Below, piece after piece: positions 6,941-15,227 of a stretch of 16,199 nt of DNA (positions within the stretch are counted from its first letter, which is position 1; each line of letters opens with the position of its first letter). Position numbers and translations under genes: made by a program. The stretch lies in assembly GCA_012517645.1 (NCBI GenBank), contig JAAYUR010000364.1:1-16199 (forward strand). Direction: 5' to 3'. Under the pieces are notes generated by a model, which searched no databases, was not told the origin of the DNA, and worked only from the letters and a program-made list of their open reading frames with translations. The DNA is from Treponema sp. GTDB lineage: Bacteria > Spirochaetota > Spirochaetia > Treponematales > UBA12059.

Positions 6941-8602
6941 ATGCCTCCCCTCGCATTCGTTCTTCCCTCGGCCGCGGCGCTCTTTGTCCTGATCGCCTGC
7001 GCCGTTCTTGCGCGCCGCCCCTCCGCCCTCCTCCCCTTGGACGGTCCCGAGTACCGGGATTTCGCCGCCTCCCTGGACGCCACGATCGCCGTGATCTCCG
7101 CGGATCCGGGGAGGGTGCTCTGGGCCAGCCCGGGGTTCGAGAAGCTCTTCGGGGTCGGCCCGGACCGTCTGTCCTTCGGAAGCCTGGAAGGGCTTGTGCA
7201 CGAGGAGGATCGGGGAAGCCTAGAGGCGGCCCTCGAAGCGGGCCGCGTCAGGCCCTTCGAGGTTGAGTTCCGGCTTGCGGGTGCGGGGGAACCCCGCTGG
7301 CTCCGTATACGGGGCTTTCCCGTCCTCCGGGGTGGGAAAGCCGCCCGGCGGATCGCGCTCTGGATCGAGGACCGGTCCCGCCGCAAGAATGACGAGCTCA
7401 TGCTCGTGGAGGCCCTGGATTACGAGGTGTCCGTGGGGGCCCGCATCCAGCGGGCGCTGCTCCTGGGGAACCCGGAGAAGGCGTACAAGGGCTTCGAGCT
7501 GGCTTCCATGACGTTGCCTTCCCAGAAGATCGACGGTGATTTCATCGACTTCTTCGATGGAGGGGACGAGGTCCTGGACCTGATGCTGGGGGACGTGATG
7601 GGAAAGGGGATCCCCGCGGCCCTGACGGGAGCGGCGGCCCGCAACGCCTTCGTCCGCGCCCGCCTGGCCCTTATGGACGAGGCGAAGGTATCCCGTCCTC
7701 CCGTCAAGGATATCGTTCGGGCCGCGGAACGGCGCATCGCCGGCAAGCTGATGGAGCTGCGCACCTTCTTCACCCTGGTGTACGGACGCCTGGACGGCCG
7801 GGAGGGGCTTTATCGGTTCGTGGACTGCGGTCATACGAGCGTCCTCCACTTCGAGCGCCGGACCGGCCGCTGCTGGAAACTCAAGGGAGCGAACGCCCCG
7901 ATGGGATTCCTGCCCGAGCAGGAGTACACGGAGTATTCGGTCCCGGTCTCCCCCGGGGATCTTCTGTTCCTCTATTCCGACGGCATCACCGAGGCCGCGA
8001 ATTCCGAGGGCGAACAGTTCGGGGAGGACCGCCTGATGAAGCTGGTCCGTTCCAACTCCGGGCTCGGAGCGGTCGAGCTCCTCGAGAAGGTCAAGCACAT
8101 CGCCTTCTCGTACGCCAGCGGGGAATTCAAGGACGACGTGACCGCCGTGGCCGTTCGGATCGCCTCGGCGCCCCGCATCCGGCGGGCGTCCCGTACCTTC
8201 CCCCAGTCGATGGATTCCCTGCGAGGCCTGCGGGAGTTCTACCGGGAGTGCGTGGACCGGGGCCTGTCGCCCTACCTGTCCTCCGAGGCCCGGGAGTCCG
8301 TCCTGATCGCCCTGGGGGAAGCGGCGTCGAACGTTTTCCGCCACAGCGTCCCCGAAGTTCCCGGAGACTGCAGGGCCGCGTTCCGGGTATCCGAATCCTG
8401 GGCCGCCTTCTACCTGTACTACCGAGGCTCGGACTACGAGTGGCAGAAGCCCGAAGCCCCCGCCATAGAGAGTTTCCCCTCCGGCGGATACGGCCTGTAC
8501 CTCATAAACCAGGCCATGGATTCGGTGACCGTCTCCCCCGGGGAGGACGGCGCGGTGCGGCTTTGCATGCTGATCGACCTGGCGTCAAGGACTCGCGGAT
8601 GA
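6941..8602 (+). CDS. Membrane PAS - PP2C (SpoIIE/RsbU) phosphatase - HATPase protein
   Basis: 553 residues. Order: one N-terminal membrane segment (about 4-24); a PAS-like sensor domain (about 38-146); a SpoIIE-type PP2C phosphatase (about 155-406); and a C-terminal RsbW-like HATPase domain (about 420-548). The phosphatase acidic metal ligands appear intact: D200 (DGDF), D218 (GDVMGKG), D347 (SDGITEA) and D398/D399 (KDDVTA). The HATPase has the N box (E460-x3-N464-x2-H468 region) and the glycine box GGYGL (515-519). However, the position that normally holds the ATP-binding Asp of the D-x-G-x-G motif reads YYRGSDYEW (Y494). The protein would dephosphorylate, and perhaps phosphorylate, the STAS protein encoded just upstream. 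GGAG (6927-6930) serves as SD. Its stop overlaps the next start (ATGA). The phosphatase call is firm; kinase activity is uncertain. Confidence 0.9.
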   Translation: MPPLAFVLPSAAALFVLIACAVLARRPSALLPLDGPEYRDFAASLDATIAVISADPGRVLWASPGFEKLFGVGPDRLSFGSLEGLVHEEDRGSLEAALEAGRVRPFEVEFRLAGAGEPRWLRIRGFPVLRGGKAARRIALWIEDRSRRKNDELMLVEALDYEVSVGARIQRALLLGNPEKAYKGFELASMTLPSQKIDGDFIDFFDGGDEVLDLMLGDVMGKGIPAALTGAAARNAFVRARLALMDEAKVSRPPVKDIVRAAERRIAGKLMELRTFFTLVYGRLDGREGLYRFVDCGHTSVLHFERRTGRCWKLKGANAPMGFLPEQEYTEYSVPVSPGDLLFLYSDGITEAANSEGEQFGEDRLMKLVRSNSGLGAVELLEKVKHIAFSYASGEFKDDVTAVAVRIASAPRIRRASRTFPQSMDSLRGLREFYRECVDRGLSPYLSSEARESVLIALGEAASNVFRHSVPEVPGDCRAAFRVSESWAAFYLYYRGSDYEWQKPEAPAIESFPSGGYGLYLINQAMDSVTVSPGEDGAVRLCMLIDLASRTRG

Positions 8603-10362
8603 AGGGCGTACGCGATCTTGGGGACGGCGTTTTCCGGATTTCCGGGGCGGGGCAGGCAAGGCTCTTTCCTGCATACTCCTACCTCCTTACGGACGGGGAG
8701 ACGGGAGTCCTGGTGGATCCGGGTCCCGCGGACGCTTTCCCGGCTACCTTGGCGTTCTGCCGGACGATCCTGCCCCCGCAACGACTCTCCTACCTGATCC
8801 TGACCTCGGAAACCCCGGATGCCTGCTCCATCCTACCCCTCTGGCCGTCCTGCGGTTTTTCCGGCGCGGTGCTGATGCATTGGAGCGCCGGACTCCTTGC
8901 CCGATTCGGAGCCGAGCCGACCCTGAGGCATCTCAAGAACCGGGAGGAACGGGTATCCTTCGGAAACGGACGGAGTCTCAGGATCCTGAACGTGCCCGGT
9001 TTGCCGACGGCGGGGTCGGCCTTCTGCCTGGACGAGCGCACCGGGAGTCTCTTCACGGGCCTGGCCCTGGGTTCCCTGGGAGGAGGGGAGGGGGATGAGG
9101 ACGAGGAGTCCCCCGACCGGATCGAGGCCTTCCATCGGCTCATGTTCCCCGCCCTGGGAAACCGTCCGGACATCCGGGAAGCCTTCGCGGGACTTGGGCC
9201 CCTCCGGGTCCTGCCCCGGAACGGCCCCCCCGTCGAGCGGCATCTGGCCAAGGCGGTCTCCCTGTTCGGATCCTCCGTCGATGCCTGCGCAGAAGAGGTA
9301 GCCCGCAGGGTGGGGGAGATCGAAAGGTCCCGGCCCGCGGCGCCCGAGCAGCCCGAACCGGGAGACGAACGGGAAGTCGAGGACCTCATCCGCGACATCC
9401 AGAGGATCAAGTCCGAGAACATCGAGCTCCAAAAATCCATCATCCAAGCCAGTGATGACCATATCAAGGATCCCGTGACGGGCTACTACAACGAAGTGTT
9501 CTTCGAGGAGTACCTGAACGACCTCTTCCCCTCGGACGGCAGCGCCCCCCGGGATTCGGTACTATTCATCCGGCTGGACGGAATCCGGATCTTGAACGAG
9601 CGGTACGGGACCAAGGCGGGCGATACCGCCCTGAAGGGTCTCGGGCTCGAACTCTTGGACGCCAAGCGACCGAACGCGATCTTCTTCCGCATGAGCGGTC
9701 CCCTCTTCGCCTGTTACCTGCAGGGAGAGGAAAAACCCCGGGCCGTCGAGTACGCCCGGGAGCTCCAGAAGGCGGTGGAGGATTCGATTCGGTTCGTAGA
9801 GAAGGTGACCGTATCGGTCGCGGTCGTGGAGCTGGCCGAGATCTCCGGGGCCGCGGCGGAATCGGGAAGGCCCTATTCCAGCCTCATGAAAATCGCCAAG
9901 GAACGGCTCCGCCTCTTGGACAAGCTCGGACCGGCTTCCCTCTGCTCCGAATCCGCGGTCACCCTCCGGAGCGGCCATGGAACCGTCCTCTTGATCGAAG
10001 CCAGTCCCTTCGACGCGGATATCACCCGGAAGGTTCTCGAACGGGAGGGCTTGGAAGTCCACACGGTGACCAAGGGGAGCGAGGCCCTGGAACAGGCGGA
10101 CCTCCACAGGCCGGACGTCATCGTCTCGGAAATCTACATCTCCCAGATGGACGGGTTCCAGATCCGGCAGCGCCTCCGTGCTTCCCAGGACCTCAAGAAC
10201 ATCCCCTTCATCCTGGTGTCCCGGGATAAGGGGGAGTCGGCCTTGCAGAGGGCCTTCGACCTGGGGATCCTTCATTTCTTCAAGAAACCCGTCCAGCCGG
10301 CGGAGCTCACGGGGGTCATCAAGCTTCTCATCGGGAAGGCCTCGGAGGAGCATAGACCGTGA
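8599..10362 (+). CDS. Degenerate MBL/ODP-like - GGDEF - receiver signalling protein
   Basis: 587 residues from ATG 8599, which overlaps the previous stop (ATGA). Residues about 5-225 fit the metallo-beta-lactamase fold of flavodiiron/ODP-type proteins (VLVDPG 37-42, LILTS 66-70). The HxExDH ligand motif reads SETPDA (70-75), and the later His/Asp sites are also lost. A charged helix (about 257-287) links to a GGDEF-family domain that starts canonically (DPVTGYYNEVFFEEYL) but has SGPLF (366-370) in place of GGDEF and no RxxD I-site. Residues 461-580 are a receiver fold with E511 at the phospho-Asp position and E467-A468 for the acidic pair; S541 and K563 are kept. All three domains therefore look non-catalytic, suggesting a scaffold or ligand sensor. 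It lies between the phosphatase gene and the synthase gene and overlaps both. Domain calls are good; function is inferred. Confidence 0.88.
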   Translation: MKGVRDLGDGVFRISGAGQARLFPAYSYLLTDGETGVLVDPGPADAFPATLAFCRTILPPQRLSYLILTSETPDACSILPLWPSCGFSGAVLMHWSAGLLARFGAEPTLRHLKNREERVSFGNGRSLRILNVPGLPTAGSAFCLDERTGSLFTGLALGSLGGGEGDEDEESPDRIEAFHRLMFPALGNRPDIREAFAGLGPLRVLPRNGPPVERHLAKAVSLFGSSVDACAEEVARRVGEIERSRPAAPEQPEPGDEREVEDLIRDIQRIKSENIELQKSIIQASDDHIKDPVTGYYNEVFFEEYLNDLFPSDGSAPRDSVLFIRLDGIRILNERYGTKAGDTALKGLGLELLDAKRPNAIFFRMSGPLFACYLQGEEKPRAVEYARELQKAVEDSIRFVEKVTVSVAVVELAEISGAAAESGRPYSSLMKIAKERLRLLDKLGPASLCSESAVTLRSGHGTVLLIEASPFDADITRKVLEREGLEVHTVTKGSEALEQADLHRPDVIVSEIYISQMDGFQIRQRLRASQDLKNIPFILVSRDKGESALQRAFDLGILHFFKKPVQPAELTGVIKLLIGKASEEHRP

Positions 10363-13190
10363 CCCTGCCCCTAACCGTCCTGGCCTTCTTCATCGCAGCG
10401 GACGCCGCGGCGGTCGCCGCGCTCCTGTTGACCAAGAAGCGAAGGCGCAGGGTATACCGCCGGGCCGTGGAGCTTAGGACAGCCCTTTCATCCGCGGTGA
10501 TCGACCGGGACCTGTCCGGAATGGAGCCCCTCATACGCCGGTACCCGGATCTCTCGGTCCGGGTCTGGGCGGACCTGAGGACGATCTTCTCCTTCCCTGC
10601 CCGGGATGTGGCGGCCGTGCTGGCCGTATTCCGGACCGCCGGAGTGGAGGAGAGATTGCTCAGGAAGCTCCGTTCCCGCCGGCCCCTGGAACGGTTCCGC
10701 GCCGCCCGAATGCTGCTACCCCTGGTCGCCTCCGAGACCGCGGCGCCGGTCCTGGATGCCCTGCGGCGGGAGACCAAGGACTACATCCGGCTGGCCCTGG
10801 TAAAGGATCTCCTGGCGGCGAACGAGGCCGCGGCGTTCGACGGAATCGCCGAAAGCCTTCGGGACTGCGGGATGGGATACTTCCGCTCCGTCCGGGCGAT
10901 GCTGGCCTCCAGCGGAACCCGCTTCATCGGGTGGGCGCGCAGCCGGGTCGGCTCGGCGGACCTCGGCCACGCGATCGCCATCCTGGCCGGGGCGCGCGTC
11001 CACGCCACGGTGTGGCTTCGGGATTATGTCCGTTCCCGCCTGGACCACGACGATCCCCGGGTCCGCAGCACCGCCATCGAGGCCGCCCAGGCCCTGTACC
11101 CGGAGCTGTTGTCCGGCCGGGCGGAAGAGCCGGAAGCGGACATCGTCATCCGCCGGGCGGCCCTCCAGGCCGAGGCCGAGGTGTCCTACCCCCTGGATCT
11201 CGAGCGCTTCGCCGAGTATCTGGGGGACCCGACCCTCCGGGATGTGGCCGTATCCTCCCTGAACCACTATTTCTCCCGGTATCCCGAGGAGATCGACCGG
11301 ACCCTGGATCTCCTGGCCGGGATCGAGGATCCCGAAGCCCGGCGCTCCCTGGCCGGAGCCCTGGGCGGGCGCCTGCCCTTCCTGCTCGTCTCGGGGGAGG
11401 ATCCGGAACGGTGCCGTCCCGTGGTGGAGGGCTTGGCGGAGGCGGGGCGCAGTTCGGAGATCATCGCCCTGCTCAACTCCAACCGGGACCCGGGGACGGA
11501 GGAACGCCTTCTCCTGTGGATCCGTCCCTTCCTGGACACGGCTCCGGGATTCCGGAGGGATTGCGCGGCCTACCTGGTTCCCAGGCTGCGGGAGGTTTTG
11601 GGGATCTCCCCCGGGGAGGTCCCCAAGAGTTCCCGGAAGATTCCACTGACCCGGGCGGACCGCGCGGGCCTGGCGACCCTCCTGGGGGCGGTCATCCTTC
11701 TCCCGTCGGCGGGCATCGCCGTCGGCCTGTCCGGGGCGACCATCGGAAGGACCTGGATCCTGGTCCGGGAGATCTTCCGCCTGTTCACGTGGGGGTTCTC
11801 GTTCTACGCGGTGGCGCTGAACCTGATCTATATCCTTCTGGTCCTGCTCGCCGGCCGGAACCTGGGCGTCCAGGCGAGATACTGGTCCGTGCTCGACAAG
11901 GAGTACCTCTTCACCCCGGGCATCCTGCCGTCCATCTCGATCCTGGCCCCCGCCTACAACGAGGCGAAGACAGTGCTGGAGAGCGTGCATTCCCTCCTCA
12001 CCCTCCAGCATCCCGCCTACGAGGTGATCGTCATCAACGACGGATCCTCGGACGATACGATGGAGGTATTGGAGCGTGAATTCGACCTGGAACGCATGGA
12101 TCCGGGCGGGGCGGGAGTCCTGTCCACGGCCCCGGTGCGGGGCGTGTACCGGTCCCGGACGAACGCCAAGCTCCGGGTGATCGACAAGGAGAACGGGGGG
12201 AAGGCGGACGCCCTGAACGCCGGGATCAACCTGGCCCGGTGCGAATACGTCTGCAGCATCGACTCCGATTCCCTGCTGGAACCCGACGCCCTGCTCCGGA
12301 TGACCGCCGAAGTGCTTACCTCGGATGTGGAAACCGCGGCCGTTGGGGGCAACATCCTTCCGGTGAACGGCTGCACCGTGGAGCGGGGGATGATCCAGAG
12401 GATCGCCCTCCCCGGGAACCGGATCGCGGGGCTCCAGACCATCGAGTACCTCCGCTCCTTCATAGCCGGCCGGCTCGGCTGGTCCCAGCTCAACGCCCTC
12501 CTCATCATCTCCGGGGCCTTCGGCCTGTTCCGAAGGGACCGGGTCCTGGAGATCGGAGGCTATGCGACGGGGCGCGGCGAATTCAAGCGCGACACCGTCG
12601 GAGAGGACATGGAGCTGGTCGTGCGGCTGGTCCGGCGTTTGAGGGAAACCCGGAGGAGGTACCGCATCCGCTACGCCGCCACGGCGAACTGCTGGACCGA
12701 GGTACCCGAGGACCTGGGGAGCCTCTACAAGCAGAGGGATCGTTGGCACCGGGGGCTGGTGGAGATCATGACCTGGCACCGGGGCATGCTCCTGAACCCC
12801 CGGTACGGGTCCGCGGGGCTCCTGGCCTTTCCGTATTTTCTGGTCTTCGAGATGATCGGGCCGTTCTACGAATTCGCCGGGTATCCCTTCATGATCTTGG
12901 GGTTCGCCACCGGGGCCTTGCATCCCGAGGTGTTCCTGGTGATGTTCAGCGCGGTCCTGCTCTTCGGACTCTTGATCTCCCTTGTTTCACTGGCCCTCTC
13001 GGAACGGGACACCGTGTACTTCCGCCCCGCGGAGCTGGCACGGCTCCTGGGCTACTCGGTCCTGGAGAACTTCGGGTTCCGCCAGCTCATGGGGTGGGTC
13101 CGGGTATTCTCCTTCGTAGGGTTCCTCCTGCGGAACAAGGGCTGGCAGAAGCTGGAACGCAAGGGATTCCGGCAGGCCCCGGCCCCGTAG
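10359..13190 (+). CDS. HEAT-like/GT2 fusion: processive polysaccharide synthase
   Basis: 943 residues from GTG 10359, which overlaps the previous stop (GTGA). One membrane helix (about 4-24) is followed by KKRRRR, placing the next region in the cytoplasm. Residues 30-425 are helical repeats of HEAT-like character (for example DDPRVRSTAIEAAQAL). Two membrane helices (about 437-460, 470-498) precede a family 2 glycosyltransferase with PAYNE (531-535), NDGSSDD (560-566), DSD (635-637), GED (748-750) and QRDRW (792-796). This is the full set for a processive BcsA/PgaC-type synthase. Three further hydrophobic stretches (about 820-850, 855-880, 908-924) end the protein. No PilZ domain is visible. 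It probably polymerises and translocates a polysaccharide from a UDP-sugar; GlcNAc is a guess based on the convergent deacetylase. The HEAT-like region is a likely docking platform for the upstream signalling proteins. Confidence 0.92.
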   Translation: MTLPLTVLAFFIAADAAAVAALLLTKKRRRRVYRRAVELRTALSSAVIDRDLSGMEPLIRRYPDLSVRVWADLRTIFSFPARDVAAVLAVFRTAGVEERLLRKLRSRRPLERFRAARMLLPLVASETAAPVLDALRRETKDYIRLALVKDLLAANEAAAFDGIAESLRDCGMGYFRSVRAMLASSGTRFIGWARSRVGSADLGHAIAILAGARVHATVWLRDYVRSRLDHDDPRVRSTAIEAAQALYPELLSGRAEEPEADIVIRRAALQAEAEVSYPLDLERFAEYLGDPTLRDVAVSSLNHYFSRYPEEIDRTLDLLAGIEDPEARRSLAGALGGRLPFLLVSGEDPERCRPVVEGLAEAGRSSEIIALLNSNRDPGTEERLLLWIRPFLDTAPGFRRDCAAYLVPRLREVLGISPGEVPKSSRKIPLTRADRAGLATLLGAVILLPSAGIAVGLSGATIGRTWILVREIFRLFTWGFSFYAVALNLIYILLVLLAGRNLGVQARYWSVLDKEYLFTPGILPSISILAPAYNEAKTVLESVHSLLTLQHPAYEVIVINDGSSDDTMEVLEREFDLERMDPGGAGVLSTAPVRGVYRSRTNAKLRVIDKENGGKADALNAGINLARCEYVCSIDSDSLLEPDALLRMTAEVLTSDVETAAVGGNILPVNGCTVERGMIQRIALPGNRIAGLQTIEYLRSFIAGRLGWSQLNALLIISGAFGLFRRDRVLEIGGYATGRGEFKRDTVGEDMELVVRLVRRLRETRRRYRIRYAATANCWTEVPEDLGSLYKQRDRWHRGLVEIMTWHRGMLLNPRYGSAGLLAFPYFLVFEMIGPFYEFAGYPFMILGFATGALHPEVFLVMFSAVLLFGLLISLVSLALSERDTVYFRPAELARLLGYSVLENFGFRQLMGWVRVFSFVGFLLRNKGWQKLERKGFRQAPAP

Positions 13191-13202
13191 GCGCCCGCCG
13201 CC

Positions 13203-13234
13203 GGATCCTCCCCGGGCCTCCGGCCTAGGGATCC
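13203..13234. terminator. Possible bidirectional hairpin between convergent genes
   Basis: GGATCC occurs at 13203-13208 and again at 13229-13234, and can pair with itself. Inside is a smaller GGCC-TCC-GGCC hairpin (13215-13225). It falls at the junction of the convergent synthase and deacetylase genes and overlaps the deacetylase stop codon. There is no T-run on either side, so intrinsic termination is doubtful. Confidence 0.25.
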
Positions 13235-15174
13235 AGGGCGAACTCCGTGATCCCTGCGGGAAGGTCGAGCACCGCCAGGCCGTTCGACGCCCGGGCCCCC
13301 GGGATCGACGTCCCCTCCGGCAGGCGCAGGCCGAGGCCCTCGACCGGACGGGGCGACGAAACCCGGAGGACCCGGCGGCCCTCCGCGGCAACCACGTCCG
13401 CCTCGACTCCGTCCCGAGCCGACCACCAAAGTCCGAACTCCTTGAGGGTCCCCCACCAGGCCCGATCCCGCATCCGTTCGGAGAATTCTTTGAGGAACCT
13501 CAGCTTTTCCGCGGTCACGTTGGGGTGGATGAGGACCACGAAGAGGCCCCCGTACCGGGAGATCTTTCCGGCCAGCTCGACCGCGTCGTCGACGCGGCCG
13601 TCCATGGGCGGGTCCTTCTCGTCCTCCACGGTGATGGGGAACTCGTAGACCGAGGTCTCCGAGCGGTACAGGCGCTCGTAGTTCAGTCGGTACGGGAGGT
13701 GGGTCATCACGTCGTTCGCCGCGACGGAGGACGAAAAGCGGTAGCCCGACGCCTCCAGGGACTGGGGCAGGGAGAAGGGATTGGCCAGGAAACCCGGCCG
13801 GAAGGATTCCACCCGGGACCGGGAGAGGCGCTCGATCAGGTACTTGCTGACCCTCAGCTCCCCCATGACCGTCGCGTTCTTCGTGTAATAGAACTCGATG
13901 ATGCGGGGCTGGTAGGCCGGATACGCCTCCCGGAAGGTTCCCAGGGGGACCCGGGCGAACATGTCCGTGGGGCAGACCGAATGGCTGGCCAACTCCATCC
14001 CCAGGTCCTCGAGCCGGGCCATCAATTCGGGGGTCCGGGAGTCGAAGAAGACCTCGTCGAAGAAATCCCGGAAGTACTTGGTCTGCAGGAAATAGGTGGC
14101 GCCGTACCCCATGCCGCGTTCGTACAGGGCGTACTCCACGCTGTTGGCCAGGGAACCCGCGTAATCCACGTCGTGGGATACGATCACCGAGAGAGGCATG
14201 CCATCCGGGGCGGGATGGAGGGTGACGGCGTTCGGTTCGTAGGCTCGGTAGAGCCCCACAATGAAGCGGAGCAGGGTATCCACAGAGGGTTCGAAGGCGT
14301 TCACGTAGGTACGGTTCGCCTCGTCGTCCCGGTTGTTTTGGGCGCCCTGTATATACCGGCCCAGGTCGAACCCGAAGGCCACGGCGGCCCCGGCTCCGGC
14401 GCGCCGCAGGACGATCGCGGCGCCCCCGTCCTCGTACCGGGCCAGGACTTCCCGGGGCTCCGAAAAGGCCGCGGTCCTCATCCTATAGCGTTTGCGCTCG
14501 GGGTTGCCCAGGCGGATGGTCCGTTCCTCGGGGTACTCGAAACCCGAGGCGAAGGGGCTGTCCTTATACCGGAGCTCCGACCTCCCCCGGCTCCGCCGGA
14601 TCTTCCGGAACCCGAAAAGGTCCGCTGTCCGGGGATCCGCCGGGCCGAGCTGGACGGCCAGGAGCGCGCCCCCGCGCTGCAGGAACGTTTCCAGTTTGCG
14701 CGCGTCCGCGTCGGTCAAGGTTCCCCGCTTGAAACCCGGGTAAACCAGCACGACCTTGTGCTCCAGAGCCTCGTCCAGGGAGTCCGTGATCCCGAAGGGC
14801 AGGCCGATGGACTTGAAGCCGTGGACCAATCCAAGCCAGGGGGACCGGGGATCCGTCAGGAGCACCGCCATTCGGGAGGGGGAGCCCGTCCCGTAGGTCC
14901 TCCAGTCCGCCGGGAGTTCCACCGGCTTCGGGGAGGGGGCTTCGGGCCCCCGGATTCCGGGCAGGTTCACGTACTCTTCCCGGGCCTTCCGGACGAGCCG
15001 GGATTCCGGTCCTACGCCTTCGAGCCCGGGTACGGAGTACCGACCCGAGGCGCCGGTCCCGCAGGAGGACGCCAGGACCAGGAGGCTTGCCGAGAGGATC
15101 CAGAGTCCCCGGAGCGCAGGCCCCGGGGCGGTTTCCCGGGCGGAACGGGCCGGGGAACGGAGGGACAGGGCCAT
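13225..15174 (-). CDS. NodB-type polysaccharide deacetylase lipoprotein
   Basis: 649 residues from ATG 15174; an upstream in-frame start at 15267 is rejected because the signal begins here and a -10-like box is 9 bases upstream. A hydrophobic segment (24-37) ends in ASSC with C38, a relaxed lipobox. Residues about 98-310 look like a GATase1-like alpha/beta domain (VVLVYPGF, FLQRGGALLAVQLG, AAVAFGFDLGRYI). Residues about 326-585 are a NodB-homology deacetylase: SHDVDYAG (D335 catalytic base, D337 metal), H398 in ELASHS, RPGF (459-462) and LIH (H550). The second His of the usual HxxxH motif is replaced (P402). A short beta-rich tail ends the protein. It probably removes acetyl groups from an extracellular amino sugar polymer on the periplasmic side. 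The convergent position next to the GT2 synthase supports a shared pathway. Confidence 0.87.
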   Translation of the reverse strand: MALSLRSPARSARETAPGPALRGLWILSASLLVLASSCGTGASGRYSVPGLEGVGPESRLVRKAREEYVNLPGIRGPEAPSPKPVELPADWRTYGTGSPSRMAVLLTDPRSPWLGLVHGFKSIGLPFGITDSLDEALEHKVVLVYPGFKRGTLTDADARKLETFLQRGGALLAVQLGPADPRTADLFGFRKIRRSRGRSELRYKDSPFASGFEYPEERTIRLGNPERKRYRMRTAAFSEPREVLARYEDGGAAIVLRRAGAGAAVAFGFDLGRYIQGAQNNRDDEANRTYVNAFEPSVDTLLRFIVGLYRAYEPNAVTLHPAPDGMPLSVIVSHDVDYAGSLANSVEYALYERGMGYGATYFLQTKYFRDFFDEVFFDSRTPELMARLEDLGMELASHSVCPTDMFARVPLGTFREAYPAYQPRIIEFYYTKNATVMGELRVSKYLIERLSRSRVESFRPGFLANPFSLPQSLEASGYRFSSSVAANDVMTHLPYRLNYERLYRSETSVYEFPITVEDEKDPPMDGRVDDAVELAGKISRYGGLFVVLIHPNVTAEKLRFLKEFSERMRDRAWWGTLKEFGLWWSARDGVEADVVAAEGRRVLRVSSPRPVEGLGLRLPEGTSIPGARASNGLAVLDLPAGITEFALDP

Positions 15175-15183
15175 GGTTCCATT

Positions 15184-15212
15184 AGTATACCCCCCCAAAG
15201 CGGATCGGTCAC
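15184..15212 (-). promoter_or_regulatory. Promoter-like site for the deacetylase gene
   Basis: On the minus strand, GTGACC (15212-15207), 17 bases, then TATACT (15189-15184), followed by 9 bases to ATG 15174. The -10 box is identical to that of the beta-barrel unit. Only a weak GGAA lies before the ATG, so a leaderless or near-leaderless transcript is likely. It is back to back with the promoter-like site of the carboxypeptidase gene. Confidence 0.5.
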
Positions 15213-15227
15213 CGCCCCGAGCCGGTC

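Noticed and set aside
8248..8598. N-terminal extension of the MBL/GGDEF/REC protein upstream of 8599
   Set aside because: It would overlap the HATPase coding region for 351 bases and is low-complexity Arg/Gly/Pro sequence. The ATGA overlap at 8599 is the natural start.
8599..10362. Active diguanylate cyclase
   Set aside because: The GGDEF signature reads SGPLF, and the metal- and substrate-binding residues are not preserved.
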